Below the pieces are notes generated by a model. The model was not told the origin of the DNA, did not search any database, and saw nothing but the letters and a program-made list of their open reading frames with translations. DNA of 64,000 nucleotides from Adiantum capillus-veneris (taxonomy: Eukaryota; Streptophyta; Polypodiopsida; Polypodiales; Pteridaceae), in the NCBI GenBank assembly GCA_014529385.2, contig CM043967.1, positions 85,318,778 through 85,382,777 on the forward strand. Reading direction: 5' to 3'. The position numbers and the translations under genes were made by a program. This document shows positions 20,121 to 30,729 of this stretch, piece after piece. How positions within the stretch are numbered: position 1 is the stretch's first letter; every line of letters starts with the position of its first letter.

Positions 20121-21792
20121 GCCGGTTAGTCAACCACGGCGTTGTTCTTTGGTACCAAGGGATTTCGAGTAGGACGTCACAATCACCCAAGGAAATTACG
20201 TAGAAATCCTCGTGCCCTAAACACCCCTGTCATTGCAAACAAAGTTTGCCAGTGATCGGTGTATTGGCAGCATCCCGTCCGGGTGCCACTCGAACTACCT
20301 TCGCCTATGGCCTCAGCTTGTCGGGCGTAATTTCAAATTGAGCCGCCAATCCAACTGAAAAGAAGTTGGCCTTGGCTCCTTTATCAAAGAAAAAGAGAGC
20401 TTCATGATCCTTCACTTTGCCCTAAAAGCGGCAAAGTTTGTACTTTCATTCATTTGATTCTGTTCGGGCCCCACGCAATGTGGTACCAGTTCTGCTTTTT
20501 ATCTGCCTTTTCTGCCACGTCCCTCAGCTGCTTTGGAACTTTCTGGCCTTTCTTCATCCTGTTCATTCGATGCCCTAATAGTTTGATGCCTTGTTAGGGC
20601 ACTTCGCGGAGATATGTCCAGTTTCCCCGCATTCAAAACACTTCCCCTCTTTGATATAGCTGATCCTTTCTCGACGAGTGAGCTGGGGTCATGCATCCTT
20701 TTCGTCGTTTCTGGGGTGCTCTTCTTCTTTCTACTTTCATTTTCCGAAGTCTCTTCAGTTCTCTACATTCTGATCTCATCTGTGGGGTAGGTCAAACTGC
20801 CTGAGTGGATGGCAAAACCCTGTTTCGCATGACTCATCAGTTCCTCAATGGAAGCTAACTTTTGTTCTAAGCAGTGATCTCGGATCTCTGTAGGAAGACC
20901 CAAGGTAAACTGCTCAATCTGTTCTTTGAACGAGATCTTCTTAAATGAAGAGGCGGGTAGAAAAGAGCTTCAGAATCTCTCGCAATAAGCGTCCACTGTA
21001 TCCTTCTTGGTCATCCGAAGATGGTTCCAAGCAGTTCGTATGCGCGTTCATACTCTCGAGTTAGCCAAGAAGAAATAAAAATCCTTTTAAATTTCAGCCA
21101 TTTAACTGGCGCTGTCTTGTTTAATAGAAGCGTGGACCACCAAGTTCGAGTATTTCCCTTAAAGTAAGAGGTAGCCCCCCGAATCTTGGAGTGCTCTGAG
21201 TAATGCCCTCTTGAGAAAGCTATGTCAAACTGCTGTATAAAAGACAAAGCCTTCAAAGCATCTCTATAACCAGAAAAAGTGTCAAATTTAATATACTATC
21301 CACCTTCCTTAAACTCTCGGACTTTCTTGCTTTTATCTTCCAGAAAGTCATACTGGTTGGCTTTATAAAAGTTCTTCTTCTTTGCATAAAAGCTGCTGTT
21401 GTCATAAAACCACCTCTTCTAATTCTTGCTCTGTATACATCCTTGGAGTAGGAGGTTTCTGCGAGGCTCAGGGCCGGTTTGAGGGGTGGTTCTGTGGTTT
21501 GTCGCCACTGTGCATGCACCTCGGTCGAAGGAGGTCTGACTCATAAATTTTGCAAATTTTGGGTCCTTCGCAAAATATAGCATCATCCTTGTTGCATCGC
21601 CGATCAATCGTCGACGCTCCATCTCTTCGATCTCCGCCTAAGTAGGCCGAGGTGGGCCGTACTGCTTGCGTGAATCTTCGTTGTGATCTCTTCGCGCATC
21701 TCTGGATGCAGAGCAAGTCGATTGATCTCCGTATGAAGCCATAAGTGCTGCGTAAAAAGGATTGGATTTCCCGTAGAAGAGAAATCGGCCGT
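20121..21792 (-). pseudogene. Chromovirus A2 gag, zinc knuckle and protease
   Basis: The capsid part at 21256-21011 reads FIQQFDIAFSRGHYSEHSKI and GNTRTWWSTLLLNKTAPVKW, a Retrotrans_gag segment with its TWW motif. The zinc knuckle CFECGETGHISAKC near 20.62 kb is intact. The protease region near 20.38 kb reads FFDKGAKANF, with Lys after the catalytic Asp where Ser/Thr is expected. Frames overlap and shift repeatedly. Compare the plus-strand copy A1 at 2.5-4.0 kb. Confidence 0.75.
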
Positions 21793-21804
21793 GCTCTGAT
21801 ACCA
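21793..21804 (-). other. Primer-binding site of A2
   Basis: GCTCTGATACCA (reverse of the tRNA-Met site) one base from the LTR start at 21806. Confidence 0.85.
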
Positions 21805-21805
21805 C

Positions 21806-22032
21806 TGTAACAGACTTGGACACTCCAAGTCGAGATTCTACCGCGACACCACAAGAATACACTTCAGAACAGTTTACAGTTCACAATTGATTCGACACTA
21901 GCCCGGCGGAGTTCCGTGCCTAGAGATATTGGCCCCAAAGACTGGCGCCCCTTTCGGTATTTCTTTTTTTACTAATTTGCAACTCAAAAGTACAAGCGAG
22001 TGGTTGGACTCACTCTCAGACTCTGCGTCCAG

Positions 22033-22034
<2 letters not shown>
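21806..22034 (-). repeat. 5' LTR of chromovirus A2 (alignable part)
   Basis: It starts TGTAACAGACTTGGACACTC and matches 8095-8330 until GCGTCCAGATTC, then runs into a TC microsatellite. Beyond the microsatellite it no longer matches the other LTR, so the outer part was replaced or lost. Confidence 0.7.

Positions 22035-22072
<38 letters not shown>
22035..22072 (+). repeat. (TC)n microsatellite
   Basis: About 19 uninterrupted TC units at the point where the two A2 LTRs stop matching. Confidence 0.95.
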
Positions 22073-22075
<3 letters not shown>

Positions 22076-22897
22076 AGCGATTTGCTGCTCCGTGTCCAGG
22101 AAGGGTGTGTAGAGGCCACGAAGCGTGTAGGAGCGGTGTAGAGCAGCCCACAGAGCTTGCGTGCGCCCCTACGGGAAATAGACACACTCAAAGCGCAGAA
22201 CCGGCTGTCGGCACAAATTTCAGCACTCCGACTGCGTCCAGTAGCAGAATTCAGCCAGGAAGAACTTGTGCGGGAACTCCCTATGCGAGTAGATAACAGC
22301 AGGAGCATTTCCAGCTCAAGAAAATCTCAGTACGAAGTAGAATTAGCCATTTACAGCTACAGGTATGAAATTTCAGCCAATAGGCCTATGAGTTTATGCA
22401 ACAAAACAATATCTGGGATATGAGCAGCGTATGCTGTTCGGATCCATGTGCTTGTAATTGTTCAGGAATAATAAGAAATCTCCTTCAAGGGGGGCATCTT
22501 CTGGTTCCTAGTGTTGTGTCCGTCTTCTGCATCATTACTTCTTTATCTTTATGTGTGGAGTCTAATATGAAAAAGCTTGATTAATTTGAAAGTATCAAGT
22601 GCACGCTTCCGTTTCTGTGATACTTGTGCTGTTGTTGTTATAAAGCGTGGATCCGTATAGTATGCCACGTCATCAGATTTCCATGTTTTGCAGGCTAGGC
22701 CCTACGAACGTACGGGAATTCGCCCTAATTTAATATGTAGGGTTTAGGCGTCCACGGCCACACCTTCAAGTTGGGAGGGTTAAGATTTGTATAAAACCCT
22801 AACCCTCCTATTGTGCCATGTGCCATGTCATAGAGAGGGAAAAACTCTAGAAAGAGAAAAACATTGGATTGAGAACTCTGCACGAAAGAGAAAACTT

Positions 22898-22899
<2 letters not shown>
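22073..22899 (+). other. Unresolved intron segment with a possible coding relic
   Basis: A plus frame at about 22142-22423 reads LRAPLREIDTLKAQNRLSAQ then ISALRLRPVAEFSQEELVRE to a stop. Its heptad-like Leu spacing looks more protein-like than random, but I do not recognise it. From 22640 the sequence (GTATGCCACGTCATCAGA and so on) resembles the U3 of the local LTR families. No boundaries found. Confidence 0.3.

Positions 22900-22975
<76 letters not shown>
22900..22975 (+). repeat. (GA)n microsatellite
   Basis: 76 bp of uninterrupted GA. It creates spurious Arg-Glu and Leu-Ser repeat frames on the two strands. Confidence 0.95.
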
Positions 22976-22980
<5 letters not shown>

Positions 22981-23748
22981 CCAAAATACTGCTAATGCAG
23001 CAGTTGTTGATACAACACAATGAGCAAGGAGTGGGCAACCCCTCCCTATATAGGGAAGATGGTTTTCTCGATTTTCTTGTAGCTTTTTGTCACAAAGTTT
23101 GTTTTACGAGTAACCTTGAAATGGAATTCACGTGCAGGAAAAGAGAGAGGGAGAGAGAAAAGGACACCACATTGGCCCCAAATATTGGAGCCCCTGTAGG
23201 AGTTACTTCATTGTTGCACTTGTAGTGAACTACTATATAGCATGTTGCTGAGCTATCAAATCAAAGGATGATTTGGAGATGTGCCAAAGAGTTTGGCAAT
23301 CCTCTCAAAGAATCGGCGAGCTTGCTTTCACTTGGTAACTTCATGTCACTCTTGTATGAGATCTAATGGCTAGTATATCACCATGATACCTTCCTCTATT
23401 CTATCTTGGTTAATACCATTAAACTGTAAAAGCGCAAGAAATAATTAGCCCCCAATTCAACCACTTTTGTGTGGAATTGTAGAGAAAGCTACAAGGTTGC
23501 ACAAAATTTCTAGCATTATCCCCTACAGTTTCATAAAGTTTCTTGCGATTTCCACATTAAGTACAAGTACAATAGCATTGCCTACATCTTTGTACATCAC
23601 AAAATGCAAAGACAAATCTAGATGAATGGGTTTTACGAGCTGAAAATTAAGATTTAGAGAGTGTGCAGTCATAAAAACATGATGTTATATAGAATACGGG
23701 TTTTTGCCAAGAGCTAGAAAGTGACTTAAGGAAGCCCCTTAGGTGCAT
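22976..23748 (+). other. Intronic sequence with an LTR-like relic
   Basis: At 23171-23205 the block ATTGGCCCCAAAT..GGAGCCCCTGTAGG matches the conserved LTR block of families A, B and E in minus orientation, so an old LTR fragment lies at about 23.1-23.2 kb. The rest (23.2-23.75 kb) shows nothing recognisable. Confidence 0.4.
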
Positions 23749-24393
23749 TGTAACGGGAGGACACCACGTGCCATCGGGAAAGAACAAACCGAACAAACTT
23801 TAGACTCTTCAAATAACAACTGAATTGAAAGAGAGAGTGCACGACCCAAGAGAGCACTGGTCCCAAAACCTGGCGCCCCTTTCAATATTGCTTTATATTG
23901 CTTCAACTCAGTACAAGCTTTGGTAGCTCTGCTCTGCACCTGCTCCTGCCAGGATGCGCGAGTGAGAGCCAACCCTTCGTATATAAAGGCCCTAGGCCCA
24001 AAAGCAGCACATGAAAAGCTTTAACTTTGAAAGCATTTGGCCTCCAAAAGCTCAACGTAAAACTGCCAAAATGGCCAGTGCGTAAAACGCGGAAATTCGT
24101 ACAACTGTCAGCGCAAATTTAGGAAATCCGTAATGTCCTGCCATGTCATCATTTGGCTATGCGATCTTTCTGTGTGTATGTGTGGGTCCCTTTTAAATTA
24201 GGCCCCATCGTATGGGGGTCTTCAAGTTGGCTTGGGGTTAGGATTTTTAATCCTAACCCATTCTTTTAAAGTTGGATCACATGGAGAGGATCAATTTTGT
24301 GGAACTTGTATTGTTGCTTCTTCTCTTAGGGTTTAGGCCCTCTGCATGTTGGCTCCGTTCTTCACTGGCTTGACATGTGAGTAGTTTGTGTCA
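23749..24393 (-). repeat. 3' LTR of element E
   Basis: TGTAACGGGAGG ... GTTTGTGTCA, TG...CA ends. Followed by a pyrimidine run (24394-24402) that is the polypurine tract on the minus strand. Shares the TATTGC/GGCGCCCCTTTC block with A and B. Confidence 0.82.
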
Positions 24394-24816
24394 TCCCCCC
24401 TTCCTAATAGAAGAGTAATTGTCTGCGACTACTGCATATCTACAAAACAACTCAAGTTATCTCAAAAATTGCCGAGGGTCATTCCAAGGGACAATCGATT
24501 TGCTCATTCCTGATCGGAGCTCTTGATATTCTGGCATAGCCATCGCACCGAGACCGCGCTGATCTTGAATGGGTGTCTCGATGCACTAAAATTACATACC
24601 TAGGCAATTAGGAATATTCAGTGGTTGGCACATCACAGGTCAACACAAATGCTCACATATGCATGTTACAGGACATAGAAACATATAGCAACCAATGAAC
24701 ACTCCCCCAGCAAATGATCATCCCGGTCCGGGCCACGAGCTATTCAATGACTTCCTCATCACTCCTTCAAATATCCTAAAGAGGTTTGGGCCATGAGCTA
24801 TAGAGGTCTTTTACAA

Positions 24817-24852
24817 CCAAACGCTCCCCGGACCGCTGTCTGCGTTGCTTGG
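24817..24852 (-). repeat. Conserved stem-loop in element E
   Basis: CCAAACG at 24817-24823 can pair with the GCGTTGCTTGG arm at 24842-24852. It is the counterpart of the two hairpins in element B; several differences fall in the loop. Confidence 0.45.
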
Positions 24853-25509
24853 AGGTGATGAGAGTAACCACTGCTCAGACTCCTTAATTCTCCCCTTGTA
24901 AATAACCGTCCAAGTCCGGGCCTTAGTAACAACAACAATACTACCCCCTTAAATAACCACAAGGGTCCAGGCCATGAGTAAAAACAACACTTTTTCAACA
25001 TTCAATACTCCCCTTGCAAATAACCACAAGGTCTTGCCATGAGTATGTGTAAGCATTTCGAAACATCAATTCTCTTCAGTACTCCTCTCGGGAGCAAATC
25101 ACCAAGCATTGAAACCAGTATTAAAACCAGAGTCAAACAACTCAAAACGGCACCAATAAAACAGTTACCATCCATTTCAAACTAATTCGAAACAAATACC
25201 AAACAAGATCACCAAAGAAGTTTTAGAAAACTGCTAAATCAAAGTGAAAAAGCTTTTTAAAAGACAACTAGCTTCCATTCCGAGACATGCACCAAAAATT
25301 AGGGCTAGGTTCCTTCCATAGGGTTGTAGCTGACTTTAGCATTGTCCATAAGCTCTTGAACAGACAGTGTTCTTGTAGCACTGATGGTAGTCCCAAGACA
25401 CAATAAACACACTGGACCTCCAAGGTTATCAGCTCAGGAAGAGACACTCGTTGAAAGATGCCCAAAGACTACAAGTTGTAATCTAATAGGGTGTCCACGG
25501 CAAAGCCTT

Positions 25510-25720
25510 TCAGGATACCGCACTATGCCAGAAGCTCCTTTCTGAAGGAAGATGTCGGAAGGCATGTAACTTCAGGCGAAAATTTTCTTGACAGCTTGCC
25601 AAGTCCTTGGAGTGTGCAGCTTGGTAGCTATAGCCATGCACCACTGCATGGCACTGTTTCTGAGAAAAACAATGGCTCAAAAGATCCGCTCGCATCAATG
25701 CGTAGGGTTCGTTGAGACGA
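25510..25720 (-). pseudogene. gag remnant in element E
   Basis: The minus frame reads FLRNSAMQWCMAIATKLHTP, then RTWQAVKKIF, a stop, and SYMPSDIFLQK. This follows the Retrotrans_gag pattern with its Trp residues. The first half matches the gag relic of element B. Not functional. Confidence 0.55.
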
Positions 25721-25919
25721 CCTCCTCCTTCTTTGTCTCTTGCTTCTCTTGCAAGTGGTCTTGGGTTCTTTATGGCTGATGCGCCATAAGTCAGAGCGAT
25801 GAAGACGGGAGAGCACTTGATGCGCGATGGACTAAGAATGGGAGTGGCTATTAAGTATGGGCAAGGACACAAAGATTCTTTGATAAAAACTGGCGAGTAA
25901 GTCTGGGGCAAGGACAACC

Positions 25920-26278
25920 TTTCGACTCTAAAAGCATCTGGCCTCCAAAAGCTCAGCGTAAAACTGCCAAAATAGCCAGCGCGTAAAACGCGGTAATCCT
26001 TATGTCAGCGCAAATCGCGGAAATCTGCCACATTACCAGGCCAGCGCAAATTTAGGAAATCCGTACTGTCCTGCCCTTCATTTTCTGGCTATGGGATCTT
26101 TGTGTGTGTATGTGTGGGTCCCTTTTAAATTAGGCCCCATTGGACGGGGGTCTTCAAGCTAGCGGTGGGTTAGGATCAGTTTGGTGGAACTTCTTCTATT
26201 GCTTCTTCTCTTAGGGTTTAGGCCCCTCTGCAAGTTGGCTCCGTTCTTCAATAACTGACACATCACCAGTTTGTTACA
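25920..26278 (-). repeat. Partial 5' LTR of element E
   Basis: From about 25925 (AAAAGCATCTGGCCTCC) it matches the outer part of the left LTR through to GTTTGTTACA at 26278. The inner portion with R/U5 is missing. Confidence 0.78.
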
Positions 26279-26283
26279 TGCAT

Positions 26284-26842
26284 AACCCCTGCAAAGTCTG
26301 CAAAAATCAGTTCTCAAATGAGCCAGAAACTGATTTAGGCGCCCCTAAGCTGCCCCCCTCCTTGCATGGTGACTTGGGCAAGCTTATCTCCTTCTGCCAT
26401 GTCTCCCTCGTTTATGGAGCCCATAAGTCCTTTGGCAGGTGAATTTTTGGTTAACTTCATGTCCTATTGTCCTCTCATTAATCCATTTAACACAACCTTG
26501 TGACTGACTTTGTCCACATTCACAAGGTCGTCGATGACCATAAACAGGCGCACACACCTCTGATTCAATGTTGACTTCAAGAGCTTCGGGGAAAGAAAGA
26601 AAGTCAAATAAAATAAAAATGAAACTAAGTCAAATAAAATAAATAGACACCGAGATACACCTGGTGACAGGGAGAGAGGCAGCTCTGTGGTTGCAACCTT
26701 ATTTTGTAATGTTGCATCATTGGGTCTATTTTTTTCTATGGTATGTAAATGTGAAAAATTCCATGGATCTTTTTCACCTCACTTGTATCTTAGTAATTTA
26801 GGCTTTTTATTTTTGAGTAACATGAAAGGTTGCCAAGCCTTG

Positions 26843-26845
<3 letters not shown>
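26284..26845 (+). other. Distal intron sequence, nothing recognised
   Basis: Unique-looking intron sequence between element E and the microsatellite. No gene or repeat end seen. Confidence 0.4.

Positions 26846-26921
<76 letters not shown>
26846..26921 (+). repeat. Compound (GT)n(GA)n microsatellite beside the last RKP splice site
   Basis: About 17 GT units to 26880, then about 20 GA units to 26921. Only TTTGTTGCCCAG separates it from the exon. Normally this space holds the branch point and polypyrimidine tract. Confidence 0.95.
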
Positions 26922-26926
<5 letters not shown>

Positions 26927-26933
26927 TGCCCAG

Positions 26934-27211
26934 GTAATGCACCAGGAGATGAGAAAGATGATATCTGCAGCATCTGTTATGCATGCGAGATAAATACAGT
27001 TTTCTATCCATGTAACCACAGATCTTGCTGGAGGTGCATTTCGAGACATCTTCTAAACAACCAAAGGTGCTTCTTTTGCAATGCAACAGTACAAGACCTA
27101 CGATCTATGTCAGTTATCCCTGCCTCAGCTCATAGTCAATTTGGCGATTCTGAAGCACCAAATGGGGCAGTGGGCGAAAGTGGATTGCTTATTAAGATTG
27201 ATGCGCCGTAG
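26934..27211 (+). CDS. RKP: RKP/KPC1-like E3 ligase, terminal exon with RING finger
   Basis: The exon begins with GT, completing the Gly codon from 901, and reads NAPGDEKDDICSICYACEIN through HRSCWRCISRHLLNNQRCFF to a TAG at 27209-27211. It holds a full RING-HC finger: C-x2-C, C-x-H, H-x2-C-x2-C and C-x2-C pairs are all present (CSIC, PCNH, HRSCWRC, RCFFC). The block SRHLLNxxRCFFCNATV is diagnostic for RKP in my recall. The RING recruits the E2 and allows ubiquitin transfer, and the protein acts in cytoplasm or nucleus. A roughly 40-residue Ser/Pro/Gly-containing tail follows. The acceptor is only 12 nt beyond a GT/GA microsatellite. Confidence 0.92.
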
Positions 27212-27900
27212 TTCTTAGCCATCTGTGCTCCTATTCCCCCTTTTGGAACTACAGTATTGTATAGTCACTTGGGCAAGCAAGTTTTTGTGGAGTGGGAGGA
27301 TATAGGCCTTCTTCAATTATCGTTTAGGCATTTTCCATAATTATTGTGCAGTTTCAACGATGATGAAGTTGTGAAATAGGGGGCTCTGTTTTTGTCAATG
27401 GCATATGACAGCAGCAGCATTAGCAGCTATTGCAAGATTAGTGAGGCTCAGTTCTCGAGCGAATTGAGCAGGCCACACCATTGTTATACAGGTCAAACTA
27501 TTGGAGGCAATTCTTTTGTGGGCAAGGTTGGCACATGGGACTCCGTGCTCACAGGTTTTCCACAAACTTGAACTCTGTAACAGCTGCATTGCTTCCTTGG
27601 AGCCCTCTTGACGGCCTACAAGAATTCTGCGACTTTTGGATGTTAATGGCATCACTTACAATGTAAAGATTACAAATATCAGAAATAATGCCTCTCCAGG
27701 TTTTACCCATGTTAGGTTTCGGGACCAATAAGGTGTAAAATTGTGGGTCACAGAATGTTATTCCATTATGCAAGGCTCCACATTTGTAATGTGTCCAATG
27801 TTTGTATAGGATCACATCATATTTGAGAGTTTGTATAGTCCAAGTATTTTTGTTCAGATTTTATTGAAGTGCAAGGTCCATTTGTGCCATCTGGTCAGGA
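27212..27900 (+). other. Probable 3' UTR and downstream flank of the RKP-like gene
   Basis: Non-coding sequence follows the stop. It has scattered T-rich and AATAAG-like stretches (for example near 27728) that could direct polyadenylation, but there is no single clear signal. Short open frames here on either strand resemble nothing known and I treat them as chance. Confidence 0.4.
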
Positions 27901-28919
27901 GCAAGCTCTGCCATGGAAAATGCTGGTGTTCACTTGCAAGGTTACTACTAATATGGTTATTGCATTAGTTTAAACGAATATATCGCAAATCTGTTGTGTG
28001 CGTGCGTGCGTGAATTTTTCAACAACAGTAAAATGCTTATTTTTGGATGTTACAGTGCAAACTTGTGAGAGGGACGGAGGGAGAGCTGGCTGCATCCCTT
28101 GCTGTTCTCTGCGGTGCGACTTGCTCCCCTCTCTGGCGCGATCATTGCCTGTTTTTTTTGGTCAGAGCTGGTTTTGTTCCCCTTCTCCTTCATCTTCCCT
28201 CTCCTTCCCTGGAATTTCACCCATCTCCTCCGTGTTTTCTGTGTGCGTGTGCACCATGTTTTGGCGTGATTCTTTCTTTCTTGTTTGTTGCGTGTTGGCT
28301 TATGTTTCTTTCTTGTTTGATGGTGTCATTGTGCTGTTGGATGGATGGTGGGAGTGATGGTTGCATGGTTGGATGAGGTCTATTGTTGCCTTCGACCTGC
28401 TATTTTTCAACATCAATCGCTTCTACAAGTTGCTAGAGGGATGATGTTCGTTCCTTGCCGGATCCATCGTGCACATGACACGACACAAGCCATACTCATA
28501 CATAGACGAGCTAAATCAAAAGCTTAAAAAAAAGAGAGACTAAAGTACAAAGGACATATGAATCTCTTTTTAGATTTCTACAAAGCAAGCTTATTTTATT
28601 TTGTCATAGCCATAAGGGTTAAGTCTAAATTCTTGCTCTTACGATGATTTTTTGTAAAAGAATGTAATCCATCCGCCAGAAAGGAACAAGACAAAGAGTG
28701 CTTACTCAAAAAAACTCTTTGTTGCTATATTCATACATGGCTCAAGAGAATATTTCTCGTTGTTTTGAAGAGATTTAATGCATAGAAAAGAGGGAGGGAT
28801 GACAATTGTTGGGTTCGTCTTATATTTGCATTCCATGTCTAAACAAAAATGTTAGATTTTTTTTTATTGCATTATAGCTGTAGGTAAGGATTCTAACTTT
28901 TGTTATCTCTTTGAGTGGA
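27901..28919 (+). other. Downstream intergenic sequence, no gene supported
   Basis: A pyrimidine-rich stretch (about 28130-28240) yields chance frames of about 110 codons in two phases, without any motif. Sequence after 28.5 kb is AT-rich. Confidence 0.4.
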
Positions 28920-29515
28920 ATGATTGACCAAATGAATGCAACATTTCGGTCTCAAAATCTATGGACGTGATCGCCATATTCGATTAGTCAATCCGACATC
29001 AGTGAGGTCCGATGCGGATCTAGATGCGATTGCTAAATATGTCACCATGAATCACGGTCCTAGATTCTATGTGCTGTGTGTGAATCTGAATGTGATCTGA
29101 TTGTTGTCTTTGTACAAGTGTTGGATTGGTGTCGTTTAGTGCGTTGGTACTTAGAGTCAGTGTCTACTAAACTAGTGTGTACTAAACTGGTTTATGGCGC
29201 ATGACCACCCGATCAGTATGGCCGATGTGGCAGGCTATACAGAACCCCCAAATTTTGCGTTGGCATGCTAACACGGCAGACTGTACGGACAATTTCGTAA
29301 ATCACGTTGACATCTATACGGAATTTTTGTAAATTGTGCTGACTATTTTTTGTAGTTTCTAGACCAAGTAGCTACCAAATTACTTTTGGGATTACTTTGC
29401 TTTTAACTTTAACTGTTTTTGGCCTTTGCTTTTGGCATCCCTTGTAAGAATAAAAGGACCCTTAGGGGCCTCACTTCTCAGAGCATCTGGACACAGAGTC
29501 TAAGAGCAGAGGTTT
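28920..29515 (+). repeat. 3' end fragment of a chromovirus A copy (3' UTR plus part of LTR)
   Basis: It aligns in opposite orientation with 8300-8950. GATTAGTCAATC near 28983 and GGATCTAGATGCG near 29016 match the A2 3' UTR. TCAGTGTCTACTAAA near 29158 matches the LTR start. CTTCTCAGAGCATCTGGACA near 29482 matches its R region. It breaks off there, so the LTR is truncated. Confidence 0.65.
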
Positions 29516-30426
29516 AATTTATCAAAGCAAATGACATCTATTGCAACTACTTGCTTGTTTTACTTTTTTAGATGTAACTAAAACATTAAAGCTGTACATA
29601 CATCTATATAAAGATATATGTATCCATTTTTACTTGCTTTTGTCAATTCTTTTTTTGAATCTTCTGGCTCAAGTTATGAATAATGTATATAGATTAACAC
29701 ACCAACACGCATAGGCACAAGATTATAAATTGATTTGTCAACTTAGCATTGAGAGATTGACAACGGTACATCATTTTAAATCTAGGGTTTTGACTTAAAT
29801 ATCTAATAGGGATACTTACAATCATAATATCATCAGGTTGACTAGTTTCCTAAAGGTAGTATATATCATCATCTTATCCCTTCTTTTGTTTCTCAGGTAC
29901 CTTGCAATGGCAAGTACAACAGATTCGGACCCCCTAATGTTCGAAAAAAATTGGACACTATCAATGAAAAACTTAGAATGGCATGTGTGAACTCTTACAA
30001 ACAAAATTTAAAAAGACTGTCCTTACTCTATAATAGAAACAAACCCTTTTTTTACTGGGGTTGCTAGGAAAAATTGAACTGAATTGAACTTCTTAACCCT
30101 TGGGATGGAATTCTCTATCGAACTTACTCGTCTAAAGCAAGCGTCTGTCTTACGTGGCATTTGAAGATATGACTGCTTCTAACCTTATTATTCGTTCTAT
30201 TAATGTAGAATGTTATCCTCAAGATTCACTACTTCAATCTTTTATTTAATGACTAGATTGATAGAAAATGTGGGGAAACACTTCCGTAAGAATAGCAAAC
30301 TCTTGGATTGGTTGTGTCAAAAGCAGATAGCTTTTGGGCAAAAAAACTCCTATTAGTTCCATGTATCACCACACGTCGACACCTCGTGGAAAGGGCTTAA
30401 CTCAATCTTTGCAAAGGCTTTGTATT
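29516..30426 (+). other. AT-rich intergenic sequence, nothing recognised
   Basis: No long frame, LTR or repeat boundary could be identified. Confidence 0.35.
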
Positions 30427-30541
30427 GTTTCTTAAACACTTGAGCCATCGTGGACAAGACAAGAATCAGACAAGATTTTTCTTGTCCACAATGGCTCAAG
30501 TGTTTAAGAAACACTTGAGCATTGTGGACAAGACAAGAATT
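30427..30541 (+). repeat. Near-perfect 32-bp inverted repeat (hairpin) plus a third copy of the arm
   Basis: The arm at 30427-30458 is the reverse complement of 30481-30512 with one mismatch, around a 22-nt loop. The inner 30 nt are repeated once more in direct orientation at 30512-30541 with small changes. A second direct similarity (CACCACACGT near 30368 and 30571) flanks it. Confidence 0.8.
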
Positions 30542-30729
30542 AGGGAAAAAAGCTCATCTAGAGTTGTCTGTAGCACCACACGTTGACATGAGATTCTACA
30601 TATAGTTTTCCCACCTCACCACTTGACAATGCTATATCATTTTCTGTACTCTTACTTCCTAAGCTCTCCCCATGGAATATGTACCTAGTCTTTGGTATTG
30701 ATTTTGAAAACTTTCCAAGGCCTTAAAAT

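Larger units (their letters stand above)
8095..22072 (-). mobile_element. Chromovirus (Ty3/gypsy) A2, host to three nested insertions
   Basis: The order on the minus strand is: 5' LTR from 21806, tRNA-Met primer site, gag, zinc knuckle, protease, RT remnants, RNase H, integrase, chromodomain, 3' LTR at 8095-8733. Pol is split by element B (10417-13302), copia C (13737-19176) and a MITE (19760-20112), and host coding resumes on the far side of each. Without these the element is about 5.3 kb from the first LTR to the last homologous base. Its right LTR is only alignable to the TC microsatellite at 22035-22072. Internal frames are all disrupted, so it is dead. Confidence 0.8.
23749..26278 (-). 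mobile_element. Non-autonomous LTR retrotransposon 'E', relative of B (TSD TGCAT)
   Basis: The left LTR (23749-24393) and a partial right LTR (ending 26278) flank about 1.5 kb. TGCAT occurs at 23744-23748 and 26279-26283. The internal part aligns with element B (repeat units, hairpin, gag relic). A deletion near 25920 removed the primer site and the inner part of the right LTR. No enzyme coding. It lies antisense to the host gene, 655 bp before its last exon. Confidence 0.82.
902..26933 (+). other. Giant last intron (26,032 bp) of the RKP-like gene, filled with nested transposons
   Basis: The boundaries are the donor GTAGGT at 902 and the acceptor CCCAG ending at 26933; phase 1 is kept across them. 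The content is listed separately: gypsy remnants (+), chromovirus A2 (-) carrying elements B, C and a MITE, then element E and microsatellites. Most of the insertions lie antisense to the host gene. Other introns seen in this gene are only 84-85 bp. Confidence 0.8.

Noticed and set aside
22869-23038. Long Arg-Glu and Leu-Ser repeat proteins
   Set aside because: They are translations of the GA microsatellite; the same happens at 22.0, 26.8, 34.7 and 43.4 kb.
23218-23222. CTTGT as the second target duplication of chromovirus A2 (first at 8090-8094)
   Set aside because: The preceding sequence does not match the terminus of the 8095 LTR, and a 5-bp match is likely by chance in this span.
28047-28376. 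Two overlapping frames of about 110 codons
   Set aside because: They come from a T/C-rich stretch, lack motifs, exist in two phases at once and have no splice or homology support.
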